64,000 nucleotides of DNA from Janibacter sp. HTCC2649. Its GTDB lineage: Bacteria; Actinomycetota; Actinomycetes; Actinomycetales; Dermatophilaceae. Where the stretch lies: the NCBI RefSeq assembly GCF_000152705.1, contig NZ_CH672413.1, positions 4,027,254-4,091,253 on the forward strand, in the 5' to 3' direction. The position numbers were made by a program, and so were the translations under genes. This document shows, in pieces, positions 27,023-36,332 of the stretch (positions are counted from its first letter, which is position 1; each line of letters opens with the position of its first letter). A model generated the notes under the pieces. The model saw only the letters and a list, made by a program, of their open reading frames with translations, did not search any database and was not told the DNA's origin.

Positions 27023-28234
27023 ATGCGCCTGGACGTCGTTTCGATCTTCCCCGAGTACCTCGCGCCCCTCGACCTGTCGCTCATCGGCAAGGCCCGGCGT
27101 GAGGGCCTGATCGACCTGAAGGTGCACGACCTCCGCGACTTCGCCCACGACAAGCACCGCACGGTTGACGACTCGCCCTATGGCGGGGGAGCGGGCATGG
27201 TCATGAAGCCCGGCCCGTGGAGTGAGGCGCTCGAACACGTTCTGGCACAGGAGGATTCGCCCTCTGGTGACGAGCCGCGCAAGGTCCCCACGCTCATCAT
27301 CCCCGGCCCGGGTGGCGAGCCCTTCACCCAGCAGATCGCCCGCGAGCTCGCCGACGAGCCGTGGCTCGCGTTCGCCTGTGGTCGCTACGAGGGCATCGAC
27401 GAGCGGGTCTACGAGTGGGCCGGCGAGCGCATGCCCGTCCGCGTCCTCTCGCTCGGTGACTACGTCCTCAACGGCGGTGAGGTCGCGGTCCTCGCCATGG
27501 TCGAAGCCGTTGCCCGCCTCCTGCCCGGTGTCATCGGCAACGCCGAGTCGCTGGTCGAGGAGTCCCACGAGGACGGCCTGCTCGAGTACCCCGTCTACAC
27601 CAAGCCCGCCGAGTGGGACGGGCGCGCCGTGCCCGACGTGCTCCTCGGAGGCAACCACCGGGCCATCGCAGACTGGCGCCACGAGCAGCGGGTCCAGCGC
27701 ACCGCCGAACGCCGCCCCGACCTCCTCCCTCCGACCGCGGCCGCATCTGCCCTGAGCGACCTCGAGGAGCGCGTCGCCACCCCCGCTGATGCCCCCGACC
27801 TCCAAGTCCTCACCCGGGCCTGCTGGGCGCCGGAGTTCGCCCGCTACGGCATGTTCGGTGCAGGCGAGGAAGACCTCGAAACGGTGCGGGACGGCATACA
27901 GGAATGGGACACGCGGGTCTGGCGCAAGGACGGACAGCTCCTCGCGTCCGTGCGGGTGCGGTCGCACCCGACCCAGGAGGCGACGTGGCAGATCGGTCGG
28001 CTCATGGTCGCGCCGTACCTCCAGGGCCGCGGTCTCGGTCGAGAACTTCTCGGGTATGCCGAGTCGCTGGCTTCCGAGGGCGTCCGCACCTTTTGGCTCA
28101 ACACCGGTGCCAAGAGCACCGAGAACCTACGGATGTACAAGAAGGCGGGCTACAAGGTGCGCCCCGGCGAGGGCGAGTTCCCCGGCACGGTCGACCTCAC
28201 CAAGCGTCAGGTGACGACTAGCCTGCCTGAGTGA
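27023..28234 (+). CDS. trmD: tRNA (guanine37-N1)-methyltransferase TrmD fused to a GNAT acetyltransferase domain
   Basis: 403 residues where TrmD alone is about 230-270. Residues 1-235 are a full Trm[41 protein letters not shown] and [11 protein letters not shown] form the SPOUT knot that methylates G37 of tRNA to prevent frameshifting. After a short linker, residues about 246-403 are a GNAT domain with [20 protein letters not shown] (acetyl-CoA loop) and [11 protein letters not shown]. There is no stop or start between them in frame. I start at ATG 27023, which gives the standard [13 protein letters not shown]; a GTG at 27011 is possible. The role of the acetyltransferase part is unknown. 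Confidence 0.93.
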   Translation: MRLDVVSIFPEYLAPLDLSLIGKARREGLIDLKVHDLRDFAHDKHRTVDDSPYGGGAGMVMKPGPWSEALEHVLAQEDSPSGDEPRKVPTLIIPGPGGEPFTQQIARELADEPWLAFACGRYEGIDERVYEWAGERMPVRVLSLGDYVLNGGEVAVLAMVEAVARLLPGVIGNAESLVEESHEDGLLEYPVYTKPAEWDGRAVPDVLLGGNHRAIADWRHEQRVQRTAERRPDLLPPTAAASALSDLEERVATPADAPDLQVLTRACWAPEFARYGMFGAGEEDLETVRDGIQEWDTRVWRKDGQLLASVRVRSHPTQEATWQIGRLMVAPYLQGRGLGRELLGYAESLASEGVRTFWLNTGAKSTENLRMYKKAGYKVRPGEGEFPGTVDLTKRQVTTSLPE

Positions 28235-28833
28235 CTTCTCAGCCGCCGCCCGCGACCCAGCCCACTCTCGTTGATCTCCGACTCGAGCACGAACGGGTCC
28301 AGAAGCAGTTCCGCGTCGCCAAGATCGCAGCACTCTCTGTGCTGTTCGTCGTCGCGCTGATTCTCGGCGCGGTGTCCACCGCCATCACGCCGGGCCCGAC
28401 CGGGCTCCTGATCGGCCTGCTCGTCTTCCTCGCTTTCGTCGGGCTCTTCCTGGGCCTCATCGCCCTGTCCGCCGCCAAGGAGCGTCGTCAGGCAGGTCCG
28501 GCCGGCAATGGTCCGTCGAGCTTTGGCCAGGTCGTGACGAGTGCTCCCGGTCCGCAGGTCTGGGAGGCGGTGAACGCGGCCCTGCAGTCGCAGAAGTTCG
28601 TCGCACCCGGTCGGCCCATCGACCCGCAGACCGTCGTCTCCACCCGGTCGCTCTCGATGGCGAGCTGGGGCGAGACGGTGACCATCCGGATCGTGGGAAC
28701 CACGGATGGTCGCGGCCTCGTCACCGTCTGGTCGCGGCCGGCCTACCCGCTGCAGTGGCTCGACTACGGACGCAACCGCGGGTTCGCGAACGCCGTCCTC
28801 AACGCGATCCCCGGCGGCACCGCGGTCAGCTGA
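28231..28833 (+). CDS. Two-helix membrane protein, unknown function
   Basis: A 200-residue protein. Two adjacent membrane segments span about residues 29-50 and 56-80, followed by a soluble C-terminal domain (about 95-200) with a Trp-rich end. No known motif. The GTG start overlaps the trmD stop (GTGA), so it belongs to the same operon. Function unknown. Confidence 0.7.
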   Translation: MTSQPPPATQPTLVDLRLEHERVQKQFRVAKIAALSVLFVVALILGAVSTAITPGPTGLLIGLLVFLAFVGLFLGLIALSAAKERRQAGPAGNGPSSFGQVVTSAPGPQVWEAVNAALQSQKFVAPGRPIDPQTVVSTRSLSMASWGETVTIRIVGTTDGRGLVTVWSRPAYPLQWLDYGRNRGFANAVLNAIPGGTAVS

Positions 28834-29144
28834 TCACCGAGCGTATTTTCGCGATTCCCGGGACCTCGGGCGGGCTGCGGTTCTAAGATGTGCGACGCCA
28901 CATGACGCCTTTGTGGTGGTCGAAGGTCGGATGAAGGCGCGCCTTCGCGAGGACTCAGGTCCCGACGCGAGGCGCCTGCATGGCCCCGTCAGCGCGGCCC
29001 CGTGCCCGCTCTTCCCACCCTCGCACTTCCCGCCCACTCGTCGGCCTTCGGTCAGGCCCGGGTGATTCCACTGCCGTGGGTGCTGCCACCCACGGGCAGT
29101 GTCCCCGTGCCCTCCACCGTTCCCATCGGAATCAGGGGATCTTC
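28834..29144 (+). promoter_or_regulatory. Upstream region of the large secreted protein; palindrome and leader hairpin
   Basis: A 311-bp stretch with no convincing gene. It holds a perfect 14-bp palindrome GAAGGCGCGCCTTC (28933-28946), a possible -10 TAAGAT (28886-28891), and a hairpin with arms 29070-29082 and 29087-29100 (one bulged C) about 45 bp before the start codon. The ribosome site AGGGGA is at 29134-29139. The long leader suggests post-transcriptional control of a costly exported protein; no known riboswitch is recognised. Confidence 0.35.
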
Positions 29145-32100
29145 ATGTCCATAGCTCGCACACCACTTCGGCAGGTGGCGCTCGCTGCCAGTGTCATCGC
29201 CCTCGCCACGACAGGTGCCGCGCCCACGTTCGCGGCATCGGTGGCCCAATCGAAGGCTGCGGTGCCATCGGCCGCCGCAACCAAGGCGGCGTCGAAGGTG
29301 CCGTCCCTGGTCAGCCAGCGCATCGCCAAGGTCACGGCGGCGGCTGGGAGCCGGCACTCGCTCGACGCCAAGGCGCAACGCTCCCTCAGCGACTCCACGC
29401 TCAGGGTCGATGGCCAGGGGCGGCTCGACCTCGAACTCCACGCGCTCACGACCCTCAAGGGTCGAGAGCGAGCGGACCTCAACAGACTCGGCGCATCGGT
29501 ACGCAGCGGCTCCGACCAATGGGTGAAACCCGCCAAGGTGAAGTCCCTGCCCAACGCGGGGATCCTGCGCGCGCTCGTCCCCTACGACAAGGTCGACAGC
29601 GTCGCGGCGCTCCCGTGGGTGGCCGCGGTCCGACCGACGGAGATCTCGCCACCGGATGCCGGGTCGTTCCTCAGCGAGGGAGTGCCACTGCACCGGGCCG
29701 ACGACACCCAGGCCATCGGGGTCGACGGCTCAGGCATCGACGTGGGCGTGATCTCCGACGGTGTCACGAGCATCGCCGCCGCACAGGCCCTGGGTGACCT
29801 GCCGGCGGGCGTCAACGTCCTCAACGCCGGAAGTGGTGACGAGGGCACCTCGATGCTCGAGATCGTCCACGACATGGCCCCCGGTGCCGGGCTGCTCTTC
29901 CACGGCACGGGTGGTGGTGTGGGCGCGCACGTGACGGCCCAGAACGCCCTGGCCGCAGCGGGCGTCGACATCATCACGGAGGACATCCCCTTCGACTCGG
30001 AGCCGGCCTTCCAGAAGGGTCTGGCCGCGACGAACGGCGAGACGCTCGCCGCTTCGGGTGTGTGGGTGAGCTCCTCGTCCGGCAACCTCAACAGCAGCCA
30101 CGCACCGCGCGTTGCCGCGAACAGTACGGGGACGTTCCCCGACGGCGCGGCAGCGGCACCGGCCGGCTGCCCCGGCATCAACGCCAACTCGGTGGCCTTC
30201 AATGGTGCCGACACGACCTTCGACGTGAGCGTTGCCGCCGGTGCCTCGATCGGCGCGACCCTTCAGTGGAGCGAGCCGCGGGCGATCTTCCCGACCGCCG
30301 GCGCGGGTGGATTCACCAACCTCGACCTCTACATCCTTGACGCTGCCGGCGCCAACTGCGTCGCGTCCAGCACGGGCGCCCAAGGTGGTGGCAGCGGTGA
30401 CACGATCGAGCAGGCCTCGTGGACCAACGGTGGCGCGGCCGCAGCGACGGTGAAGCTCGTCGTGAACCGCACTGGCGCAACGGGCGCCAAAGCAGTGCCG
30501 ACGATCGACCTGCGGTGGCGCGGCAACGCCAACGCCGTGGACGCCCTCGGCAGCCCAGGGTCACTCAACCCGGACAGCAACTACACCGACTTCGCGACCT
30601 CCGCGGGCGCCGTCAACGCCGGGTCCAGCCAGGACCCGACGACCGTCGGGCTCGAGACCTTCAGCGGGCAGGGGCCGGTGACCCTCCTCGGGACGACGGT
30701 GTGCTCGACGAGCTACCCGTGTCCTGCTTCCGCCCCCGCAGGGCAGAACCAGAGCGTGGCCGGAGCAGCAGGCCGCACCGCCATCGCACCCACCTACACG
30801 GCCGCTGATGGCGTGTCGGTCAGTGGAGCGGGTGGCTTCGGAGCCGGAACCTGTCCGGCCGTCGCTCAGGGTGACTGCAGATTCTTCGGGACGTCGGCGG
30901 CAACCCCGTCGTCAGCCGGAGTTGCTGCTCTCGTGCTCGACGCGTCGGGAGGGCCAGGTTCTCTCACGGCCAGCGGCCTGACCTCGGTCCTCAACGCAAA
31001 CGCCACGGACCGTGGCCCAGCCGGGGCGGACAACGCCTGGGGTTCGGGGGTCCTCGACGCCTACTCGGCGGCGACGAACCGGGCCGACCTGCGGGTGGCC
31101 AAGAACTGCCTCCCGAACGGCGATGCCGCAGCCGGTGCCGCCTACCCGTGCACCATCACGGTGACGAACGACGGTGCGGCAATTGCCCGGGCGGTCACGC
31201 TCAGTGACCAGGTCCTCGGCAGCGGCAGTTTCACCCTGGCGACCACGTCGGCCGGATGCACGGCTCCCGCCGGTGTCCAGACCGGATCCGCCCCGGCAAC
31301 CTGCGCCCTCGGCGACCTCGCCTCGGGTGCCTCCGTCGTGGTGGTCATCAGCGAGCGGTCGGACGAACCGCAGGATCTCGCGGACACGGCCACCGTGAGC
31401 AGCGGGACGATCGACCCGAACCTCGGCAACAACGTCGCCTCCGACACGCTCCACTTCGTCGGGTCCGCCGACGTCAGCATCGTCAAGAGCGCGCCGCCGA
31501 CAGCGACGAGCGGGGGGCAGATCACCTGGACGAGCACGGTGAGCAACACCGGCCCGTCGACGGCGACCAACGTGGTCGTTCGCGACGTCCTCCCGGCGGC
31601 CGTCACCGTCAACTCCGTGGCCGGCTCGGGCGGCGCATCGTGCACCGCCGGCGTTCCGGGTCAGGCGTCCCAGCCGACGACCTGCTCCTTCGGAAATCTC
31701 GCGTCCGGTGCGTCACGGTCGATGACGGTCGTGGCGACCATCGACCCCGGCTTCTCGGGGTTGATGCACAACGACGCCGTCGTCAGCGCGTCCACTCCGG
31801 ACCCGGACATGTCGGGCAACACGGCGACGGTCTCCACGTCGGTGTCCGCCTCGGCGGACCTGTCGGTGACCAAGGTCGACACTCCTGACCCGGTCCTCGC
31901 CGGTCGGACCGTCACGTGGACCGTCGACGTCCGCAACAACGGCCCCTCGACCGCCACCCAGGTCAAGCTCGTCGACGCGCTTCCGGACGAGGTCACCTTC
32001 GTCTCGGCGTCGGCGACGGCTGGCACTGCGTCGTGTTCCTACCTCGCGGTTCCAGTCGACCCACCGGCTCACCGGGTCGACTGCAACCTCGGCACGATTG

Positions 32101-32627
32101 CCCCGACCGCCGGACCCACCACGGTGGTCATCCGCGGCCTGGTCAAGTCGGAGACACCGAGCGGGACCATCTCCAACACGGCGACGGTGTCGTCCGTGAC
32201 GACCGATCCCGTGCCCGGGAACAACTCGGCCACCGCCCAGACGACGGTGAACAGGGCCGCCGACCTGAGCCTGGCGTTCACGGCCGACAAGGACGTCTAC
32301 AAGCCGTCGTCGACCATCATCTACACGGCGACAGTGACCAACATCGGCCCCTCCGATGCCCAGACACCCAAGGTCACTGTGGCCCTGCCGCCGATCAAGG
32401 CCGCGGTCTACGTCTTCGACACGGCGTCGTGCGTCAAGGCAGGTCAGACGTTGACGTGCACGCGCCCGACGTCTCTGGTTTCCGGCGGCACGTGGTCGTT
32501 CAACGTCCACCTGCTCGTCAAGGGCAGCAAGGGAGTCGTGGACACGACGGCCACCGTCACCTCCGCGACGAGCGATCCGGTGGCGGGCAACAACTCCGTC
32601 ACCCGCTCGGTGAAGATCGGCAAGTGA
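29145..32627 (+). CDS. Large secreted subtilase/S53-like protease with four DUF11 repeats
   Basis: 1,160 residues. A signal peptide (MSIARTPLRQVALAASVIA..., cleavage near TFAA) starts at ATG 29145. The protease-like domain has Asp205 in GVISDGV, then SGDEGTSMLEIVHDMAPGA, where Glu233 and a following Asp replace the usual subtilisin His, and the nucleophile Ser584 in FFGTSAATPSSAG. This Glu/Asp/Ser pattern is seen in S53-like subtilases. Residues about 647-1160 carry four DUF11-type beta repeats, each opening with AD(L/V)xx. The C-terminus has no sortase motif or anchor, so the protein is probably released or held non-covalently. Confidence 0.85.
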   Translation: MSIARTPLRQVALAASVIALATTGAAPTFAASVAQSKAAVPSAAATKAASKVPSLVSQRIAKVTAAAGSRHSLDAKAQRSLSDSTLRVDGQGRLDLELHALTTLKGRERADLNRLGASVRSGSDQWVKPAKVKSLPNAGILRALVPYDKVDSVAALPWVAAVRPTEISPPDAGSFLSEGVPLHRADDTQAIGVDGSGIDVGVISDGVTSIAAAQALGDLPAGVNVLNAGSGDEGTSMLEIVHDMAPGAGLLFHGTGGGVGAHVTAQNALAAAGVDIITEDIPFDSEPAFQKGLAATNGETLAASGVWVSSSSGNLNSSHAPRVAANSTGTFPDGAAAAPAGCPGINANSVAFNGADTTFDVSVAAGASIGATLQWSEPRAIFPTAGAGGFTNLDLYILDAAGANCVASSTGAQGGGSGDTIEQASWTNGGAAAATVKLVVNRTGATGAKAVPTIDLRWRGNANAVDALGSPGSLNPDSNYTDFATSAGAVNAGSSQDPTTVGLETFSGQGPVTLLGTTVCSTSYPCPASAPAGQNQSVAGAAGRTAIAPTYTAADGVSVSGAGGFGAGTCPAVAQGDCRFFGTSAATPSSAGVAALVLDASGGPGSLTASGLTSVLNANATDRGPAGADNAWGSGVLDAYSAATNRADLRVAKNCLPNGDAAAGAAYPCTITVTNDGAAIARAVTLSDQVLGSGSFTLATTSAGCTAPAGVQTGSAPATCALGDLASGASVVVVISERSDEPQDLADTATVSSGTIDPNLGNNVASDTLHFVGSADVSIVKSAPPTATSGGQITWTSTVSNTGPSTATNVVVRDVLPAAVTVNSVAGSGGASCTAGVPGQASQPTTCSFGNLASGASRSMTVVATIDPGFSGLMHNDAVVSASTPDPDMSGNTATVSTSVSASADLSVTKVDTPDPVLAGRTVTWTVDVRNNGPSTATQVKLVDALPDEVTFVSASATAGTASCSYLAVPVDPPAHRVDCNLGTIAPTAGPTTVVIRGLVKSETPSGTISNTATVSSVTTDPVPGNNSATAQTTVNRAADLSLAFTADKDVYKPSSTIIYTATVTNIGPSDAQTPKVTVALPPIKAAVYVFDTASCVKAGQTLTCTRPTSLVSGGTWSFNVHLLVKGSKGVVDTTATVTSATSDPVAGNNSVTRSVKIGK

Positions 32628-32664
32628 TCACCTTCTCGGGGCTTGCCTGATCAGGCCACGAGGA

Positions 32665-32702
32665 CAGAGTGGCCCGTACCTGCGGAGGTGCGGGCCACTC
32701 TG
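32665..32702. terminator. Bidirectional hairpin between convergent genes
   Basis: CAGAGTGGCCCGTACCT (32665-32681) pairs with AGGTGCGGGCCACTCTG (32686-32702), 17 bp with one G-T type mismatch and a GCGG loop. It lies between the stop of the large secreted protein and the stop of the convergent permease gene, and can serve both strands. Confidence 0.85.
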
Positions 32703-32708
32703 CGCGAC

Positions 32709-33467
32709 TCAGGGGCGCAGGCGGGCGTGCAGGTCCTCGGGCAGGAGTCGCGCCGACGAGATGAGCCGTCCCGCGACGACGGTCGTTGTCGTCTGGGCCG
32801 CCATGATCCCGAGCAGGACGAGCACCTGCGCGGACGCCGCCTGTGCCGGCGAGCCACCACCGAGCAGCACCCCGATGAAGGCGCCCGGCAACGTCACGAC
32901 GCCCGCCGTCCTCACCTGGTCCAGGCCCGGGATGAGCGCCTCGGGCAGCCGCCGGTGGACAATCTCGTCGATGGACTGGGCCCGGGTCATGCCGATCGAG
33001 AGCGCCGCGTCGTACTGCCCCGTCTCCTCGCGCAGCGCCGCGAACGAGCGCCGTCCCACGAGGGTGTGCCCGTTCATCGTGTTGCCGAGGATGATCCCGA
33101 CGACGGGAATGAGGGCGATGCCCTCGAGCGGCACCGTGCGGGTCAGCAGGATGATCGCGACGACCGGAAGGAGGCCGGCGAGCATCGCCACCGTCGTCCA
33201 CGGCCACGCAGACACCGCCTCCACCCGGCGAGTGGTCGTGAACACCGCCACGGCAAACATCGCGCACAGCAACAGCACCGACAGCAGCAGGTTCTGCGCC
33301 ACCGCCGTGATGACGAGCGCAGCCACACCGAGCTGGACCACCGCACGCCCGGCCGCAACGAGGGTGGAAGCGGGCTGCGGAAGCTGCCCCACGGCATACA
33401 TGACGAGCGTCAGCACGAGAAGGGTGACGCACGCCAGGGCGACCGGCCACCCGGGATCGATGCTCAT
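32709..33467 (-). CDS. ABC transporter permease, FetB/YbbM (UPF0014) family
   Basis: A 252-residue protein with about seven membrane helices. VVGIILGNTMNGHTLVGRR, EEALSIGMTRAQSI-like loop DAALSIGMTRAQSIDEI and VVTLPGAFIGVLLGGGSP are the hallmark segments of the FetB family, linked to iron export in enteric bacteria. The partner ATPase (FetA) is not adjacent. Start ATG 33467 has -10 TACCTT ending 6 bp upstream, a leaderless start. Substrate in this lineage is unknown. Confidence 0.85.
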   Translation of the reverse strand: MSIDPGWPVALACVTLLVLTLVMYAVGQLPQPASTLVAAGRAVVQLGVAALVITAVAQNLLLSVLLLCAMFAVAVFTTTRRVEAVSAWPWTTVAMLAGLLPVVAIILLTRTVPLEGIALIPVVGIILGNTMNGHTLVGRRSFAALREETGQYDAALSIGMTRAQSIDEIVHRRLPEALIPGLDQVRTAGVVTLPGAFIGVLLGGGSPAQAASAQVLVLLGIMAAQTTTTVVAGRLISSARLLPEDLHARLRP

Positions 33468-33528
33468 GTCGCAAAGGTAGCCGCGGCTGCGGCGCGCGGT
33501 TGTCGGCGCGCCTTGGCATGCTGGAGTC

Positions 33529-33957
33529 ATGTCAGGGGAGTGGTGGCCGGCGATCCTCGCCTTCGTCGGCGCAGCGGTCGGCTCGGGTGCGAGCTTCTAT
33601 GCCGCGCGACGCGACACGCAGGCGCAGTCCGCAGCTGCTGCCGATGACCTCGTCCAGCGCGAGCGAGCGAGCGCCCGCGAGGAGTGGGGGCGTCGCTTCA
33701 CCGCGGCGCTCGCGGACATCACCGCCGACGACTCGTTCCGGCGGCGCGAGCTCGGCCGCATCGTCCTCGTCGAGCTGGCATCCAGCGGCCTCGCCGCCCC
33801 CGAGGAGCGCGAGCTCGCCGAGTCCGTGCTCACGGCGGACGCGCGCCTCGACCCCGACGGTGACGAGGTGGACCTCGGCCGTCGCGGAATGCTCGTGGAC
33901 GATGTCCTCGTTGTGGAGGATGATGGTGATGAAGCACCCGAGAGGAGTCGCGCATGA
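33529..33957 (+). CDS. Small protein with N-terminal membrane segment, unknown
   Basis: A 142-residue protein. A hydrophobic stretch (residues about 5-25, WWPAILAFVGAAVGSGASFYAA) precedes a charged, Arg/Glu/Asp-rich helical domain. No recognised motif. Its TGA overlaps the ATG of a 53-residue gene (ATGA), which supports both being real and co-translated. Function unknown. Confidence 0.65.
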   Translation: MSGEWWPAILAFVGAAVGSGASFYAARRDTQAQSAAAADDLVQRERASAREEWGRRFTAALADITADDSFRRRELGRIVLVELASSGLAAPEERELAESVLTADARLDPDGDEVDLGRRGMLVDDVLVVEDDGDEAPERSRA

Positions 33958-34115
33958 GTCAGCGCATCGTCAAGGTCACCCGTGACCAGATCGAGTCCGC
34001 CAAGGCACTCATCCGACTGCGCGGCGGCGAGGACAAGGTCGACCCCGACATCGTCCTCATCGCGAACGCTCGTCGACGGCCGCGGCCGACCAACACCGAA
34101 CCGCTGACCCCGTAG
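33954..34115 (+). CDS. Small 53-residue protein, unknown
   Basis: A short reading frame from ATG 33954 to TAG 34113-34115. It overlaps the preceding gene by ATGA and has a basic composition ending in Arg/Pro (ANARRRPRPTNTEPLTP). The N-terminal part (RIVKVTRDQIESAKALI) looks helical. Codon use matches its neighbours. No family recognised. Probably a real small gene coupled to its neighbour. Confidence 0.55.
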   Translation: MSQRIVKVTRDQIESAKALIRLRGGEDKVDPDIVLIANARRRPRPTNTEPLTP

Positions 34116-34328
34116 GGATCGCGCCGCACACGCTCGATTTCTCGGTATGCCGTGTGCTCTGGCAAACTTGCTCCTTGCGTCCGTCGATCACAGCCCCTGC
34201 CACAGGGGGAGTGTCTGACTCTCGACATGTGAGTCACGAAGCACGAGGCACGACGCCGCACCACCATTCATCGCAGTACCAGCACATGTGGGTGTCCTGT
34301 GGCACCGCACGAGAAAGCGAAACCAGCC
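34116..34328 (+). promoter_or_regulatory. rplS promoter and leader
   Basis: 213 bp upstream of rplS. A GTATGCCG octamer lies at 34145-34152, followed by TCTGGCAAACTTG (34159-34171), which parallels TCTGGCAGAATGG at the same kind of position upstream of rpsP and is a plausible -10 region. The remaining 150 nt leader includes a CCCTGCCACAGGGGG-like stem near 34196-34210. Possible r-protein autoregulation is inference. Confidence 0.4.
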
Positions 34329-34685
34329 ATGCAGCTTTTCGACGAGATCGACAAGGCGTCCAAGCGCGACGACATCCCGGCCTTCCGCGCCGGCGACACC
34401 GTCAACGTCCACGTCAAGGTCATTGAAGGCACGCGCTCGCGCGTCCAGGTCTTCAAGGGCATCGTCATCCGTCGCCACGGTGGCGGCCTGGGCGAGACCT
34501 TCACGGTCCGCAAGGTCTCCTTCGGCGTCGGTGTCGAGCGCACCTTCCCGCTCCACACGCCGGTCATCGACCACATCGAGCTGGTCACCCGCGGTGACGT
34601 CCGTCGCGCGAAGCTCTACTACCTCCGCGACCTGCGCGGCAAGGCTGCCAAGATCAAGGAGAAGCGCGAGACCCCGGTCAGCTGA
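34329..34685 (+). CDS. rplS: 50S ribosomal protein L19
   Basis: A 118-residue protein. [25 protein letters not shown] and [46 protein letters not shown] are the L19 signatures; it sits at the 30S-50S interface. I start at ATG 34329 ([19 protein letters not shown]), which matches the family; a GTG at 34299 would add ten unrelated residues. It is followed by two signal peptidase genes and rnhB, the common order. Confidence 0.95.
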   Translation: MQLFDEIDKASKRDDIPAFRAGDTVNVHVKVIEGTRSRVQVFKGIVIRRHGGGLGETFTVRKVSFGVGVERTFPLHTPVIDHIELVTRGDVRRAKLYYLRDLRGKAAKIKEKRETPVS

Positions 34686-34729
34686 ACCGCGGCACGACGC
34701 TTTCAGGCGCGGCGGATAGCATCGACTCG

Positions 34730-35413
34730 ATGACTTCCGCGGCCACCCCAGACACCGACCCGGTTCCCGCCACCACGGCGGGGGCCGGGTCGAGTCATGC
34801 CCACCGGGTGCCGGTCCTGCTGGCTGCCGGTGTCCTCGCCGTCATGCTCGTGCGGGCCTTTCTCCTGCAGCCGTATGCCGTGTCGAGCGACTCGATGTCG
34901 CCCACCCTCGATGCGGGTCAGCGAGTTCTTGTCGCCAAGGTCGGCTCACCGTCGGTCGGTGACGTCGTCGTCGCGGACGTCACCCAGGCGTGGCCCGGGC
35001 CGGACCGCTCGACCCACGTCGATGACGGTCTGCTCGGTCGGGCGCTCGGTTCGGCGTCAGGTGCCCTCGGCATCGACCTCGGCGAGCGCTCCGTTCTCGG
35101 CCGTGTCGTCGCCACGGGCGGTGACGACGTTGTCTGCTGCACCGAGGGACGCGTCACCGTGGACGGTCGTCCGGTCGGCCCACGGCTCGCCGACAACGCC
35201 GCTCCGTTCAAGATCGCGGTCCCGCAGGGTCGATACTTCCTTCTCAGTGACACGGCATCCGATGCCATGGACTCGCGCACGCACGTCGGTGCCGGTTCCG
35301 ACTCCACGGACGGAACGATCGCCGCGGACGCCATCATCGGTACCGTCGTCACGCGCATCTGGCCGCTGAGCCAGCTGGGCGCCCCATCCACACCGACCAC
35401 CACACAGCCCTGA
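34730..35413 (+). CDS. Signal peptidase I paralogue lacking the catalytic lysine
   Basis: A 227-residue S26-family protein with one membrane segment (about residues 27-46). The serine is kept (Ser55 in SSDSMSPTL), but where active enzymes read VKRVIGLPGD this one reads LGRVVATGGDD, so the general-base lysine is Gly124. The final GDHR box is also changed (LLSDTASDAMDSR). Catalysis by the normal Ser/Lys dyad is therefore unlikely. Start ATG 34730 has -10 TAGCAT 7 bp upstream (leaderless). It lies directly before a complete lepB. It may be an inactive partner or regulator (inference). Confidence 0.8.
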   Translation: MTSAATPDTDPVPATTAGAGSSHAHRVPVLLAAGVLAVMLVRAFLLQPYAVSSDSMSPTLDAGQRVLVAKVGSPSVGDVVVADVTQAWPGPDRSTHVDDGLLGRALGSASGALGIDLGERSVLGRVVATGGDDVVCCTEGRVTVDGRPVGPRLADNAAPFKIAVPQGRYFLLSDTASDAMDSRTHVGAGSDSTDGTIAADAIIGTVVTRIWPLSQLGAPSTPTTTQP

Positions 35414-35430
35414 GAGCGCGGACACCAGTG

Positions 35431-36276
35431 ATGACGAGCAACGAGGCCCGGTTCGAGTCGGGCCAGTTCGAACCTGACGCGCCTCAGGAGACCCCGAACG
35501 AACCGGCGGTGCAGCAGGGCGATCCCGGTCGTGACGGGCCAAACCGCGCCCGTTCAGCAGCAGGAGCTGCCGGTGCTGCGATCCGCGAGTTCGTCGTCGT
35601 CGTCGCCATGGCGCTGGCCTTGTCGTTCGTCGTCAAGACCTGGCTCATCCAGGCGTTCTACATCCCCTCCGGGTCGATGGAGGACACGCTGATCCTCAAC
35701 GACCGCGTCGTGGTCAACAAGCTGGTCCCGGGCGTCGTCGACCTGCAGCGCGGCGACATCGTCGTCTTCGAGGACCCGGGCGAGTGGCTGTCGTCGATCC
35801 CGGACGTGAGCCACGGTCCGGTGCGTGACGGCGTCGAGCGCGTGCTGTCCTTCGTGGGACTGCTGCCCAACACCTCCGACAACCACCTCATCAAGCGGGT
35901 CATCGGCCTGCCCGGCGACAAGATCGTCTGTTGCGACGCGCAGGGCCACCTCACGGTCAACGGCGTCCCGATCACCGAGCCCTACATCAAGCCCGGCGAC
36001 GTCCCGAGCTCGATCACCTTCAGCATCACCGTCCCTGCGGGCAAGGTGTGGGTCATGGGCGATCACCGCAGCGACTCCGAGGATTCCCGCTTCCACGACC
36101 CCGACGGCACCGGCGCGCAGGGCTCCGTGCCCATCGACCACATCACTGGTCGTGCCGTCGCCATCGTCTGGCCCTTCGAGCGGGGCGGCTGGCTGGGCCG
36201 GCCCGAGACGACCTTCGCGAAGGTGCCCGCACCAACCGCGGACTCGAAGCAGCCCGCGCCGTCCACCAGTCCCTGA
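35431..36276 (+). CDS. lepB: Signal peptidase I
   Basis: 281 residues. A long Pro/Glu/Gly-rich cytosolic N-terminus precedes the membrane segment (about 52-72). The active serine is Ser82 in IPSGSMEDTL and the lysine is Lys155 in LIKRVIGLPGD; VMGDHRSDSEDSR is complete. This is the main processing peptidase by position (rplS-lepB-rnhB). The start could be GTG 35428 or the adjacent ATG 35431; I prefer ATG. It is separated from the lysine-less paralogue by only 17 bp, so the pair is probably co-transcribed. Confidence 0.95.
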   Translation: MTSNEARFESGQFEPDAPQETPNEPAVQQGDPGRDGPNRARSAAGAAGAAIREFVVVVAMALALSFVVKTWLIQAFYIPSGSMEDTLILNDRVVVNKLVPGVVDLQRGDIVVFEDPGEWLSSIPDVSHGPVRDGVERVLSFVGLLPNTSDNHLIKRVIGLPGDKIVCCDAQGHLTVNGVPITEPYIKPGDVPSSITFSITVPAGKVWVMGDHRSDSEDSRFHDPDGTGAQGSVPIDHITGRAVAIVWPFERGGWLGRPETTFAKVPAPTADSKQPAPSTSP

Positions 36277-36332
36277 CCCTGCACTGCGCGTCACTGAACC
36301 GCCGAGCCCCGAAAGAGACCGCACCACCTGCC

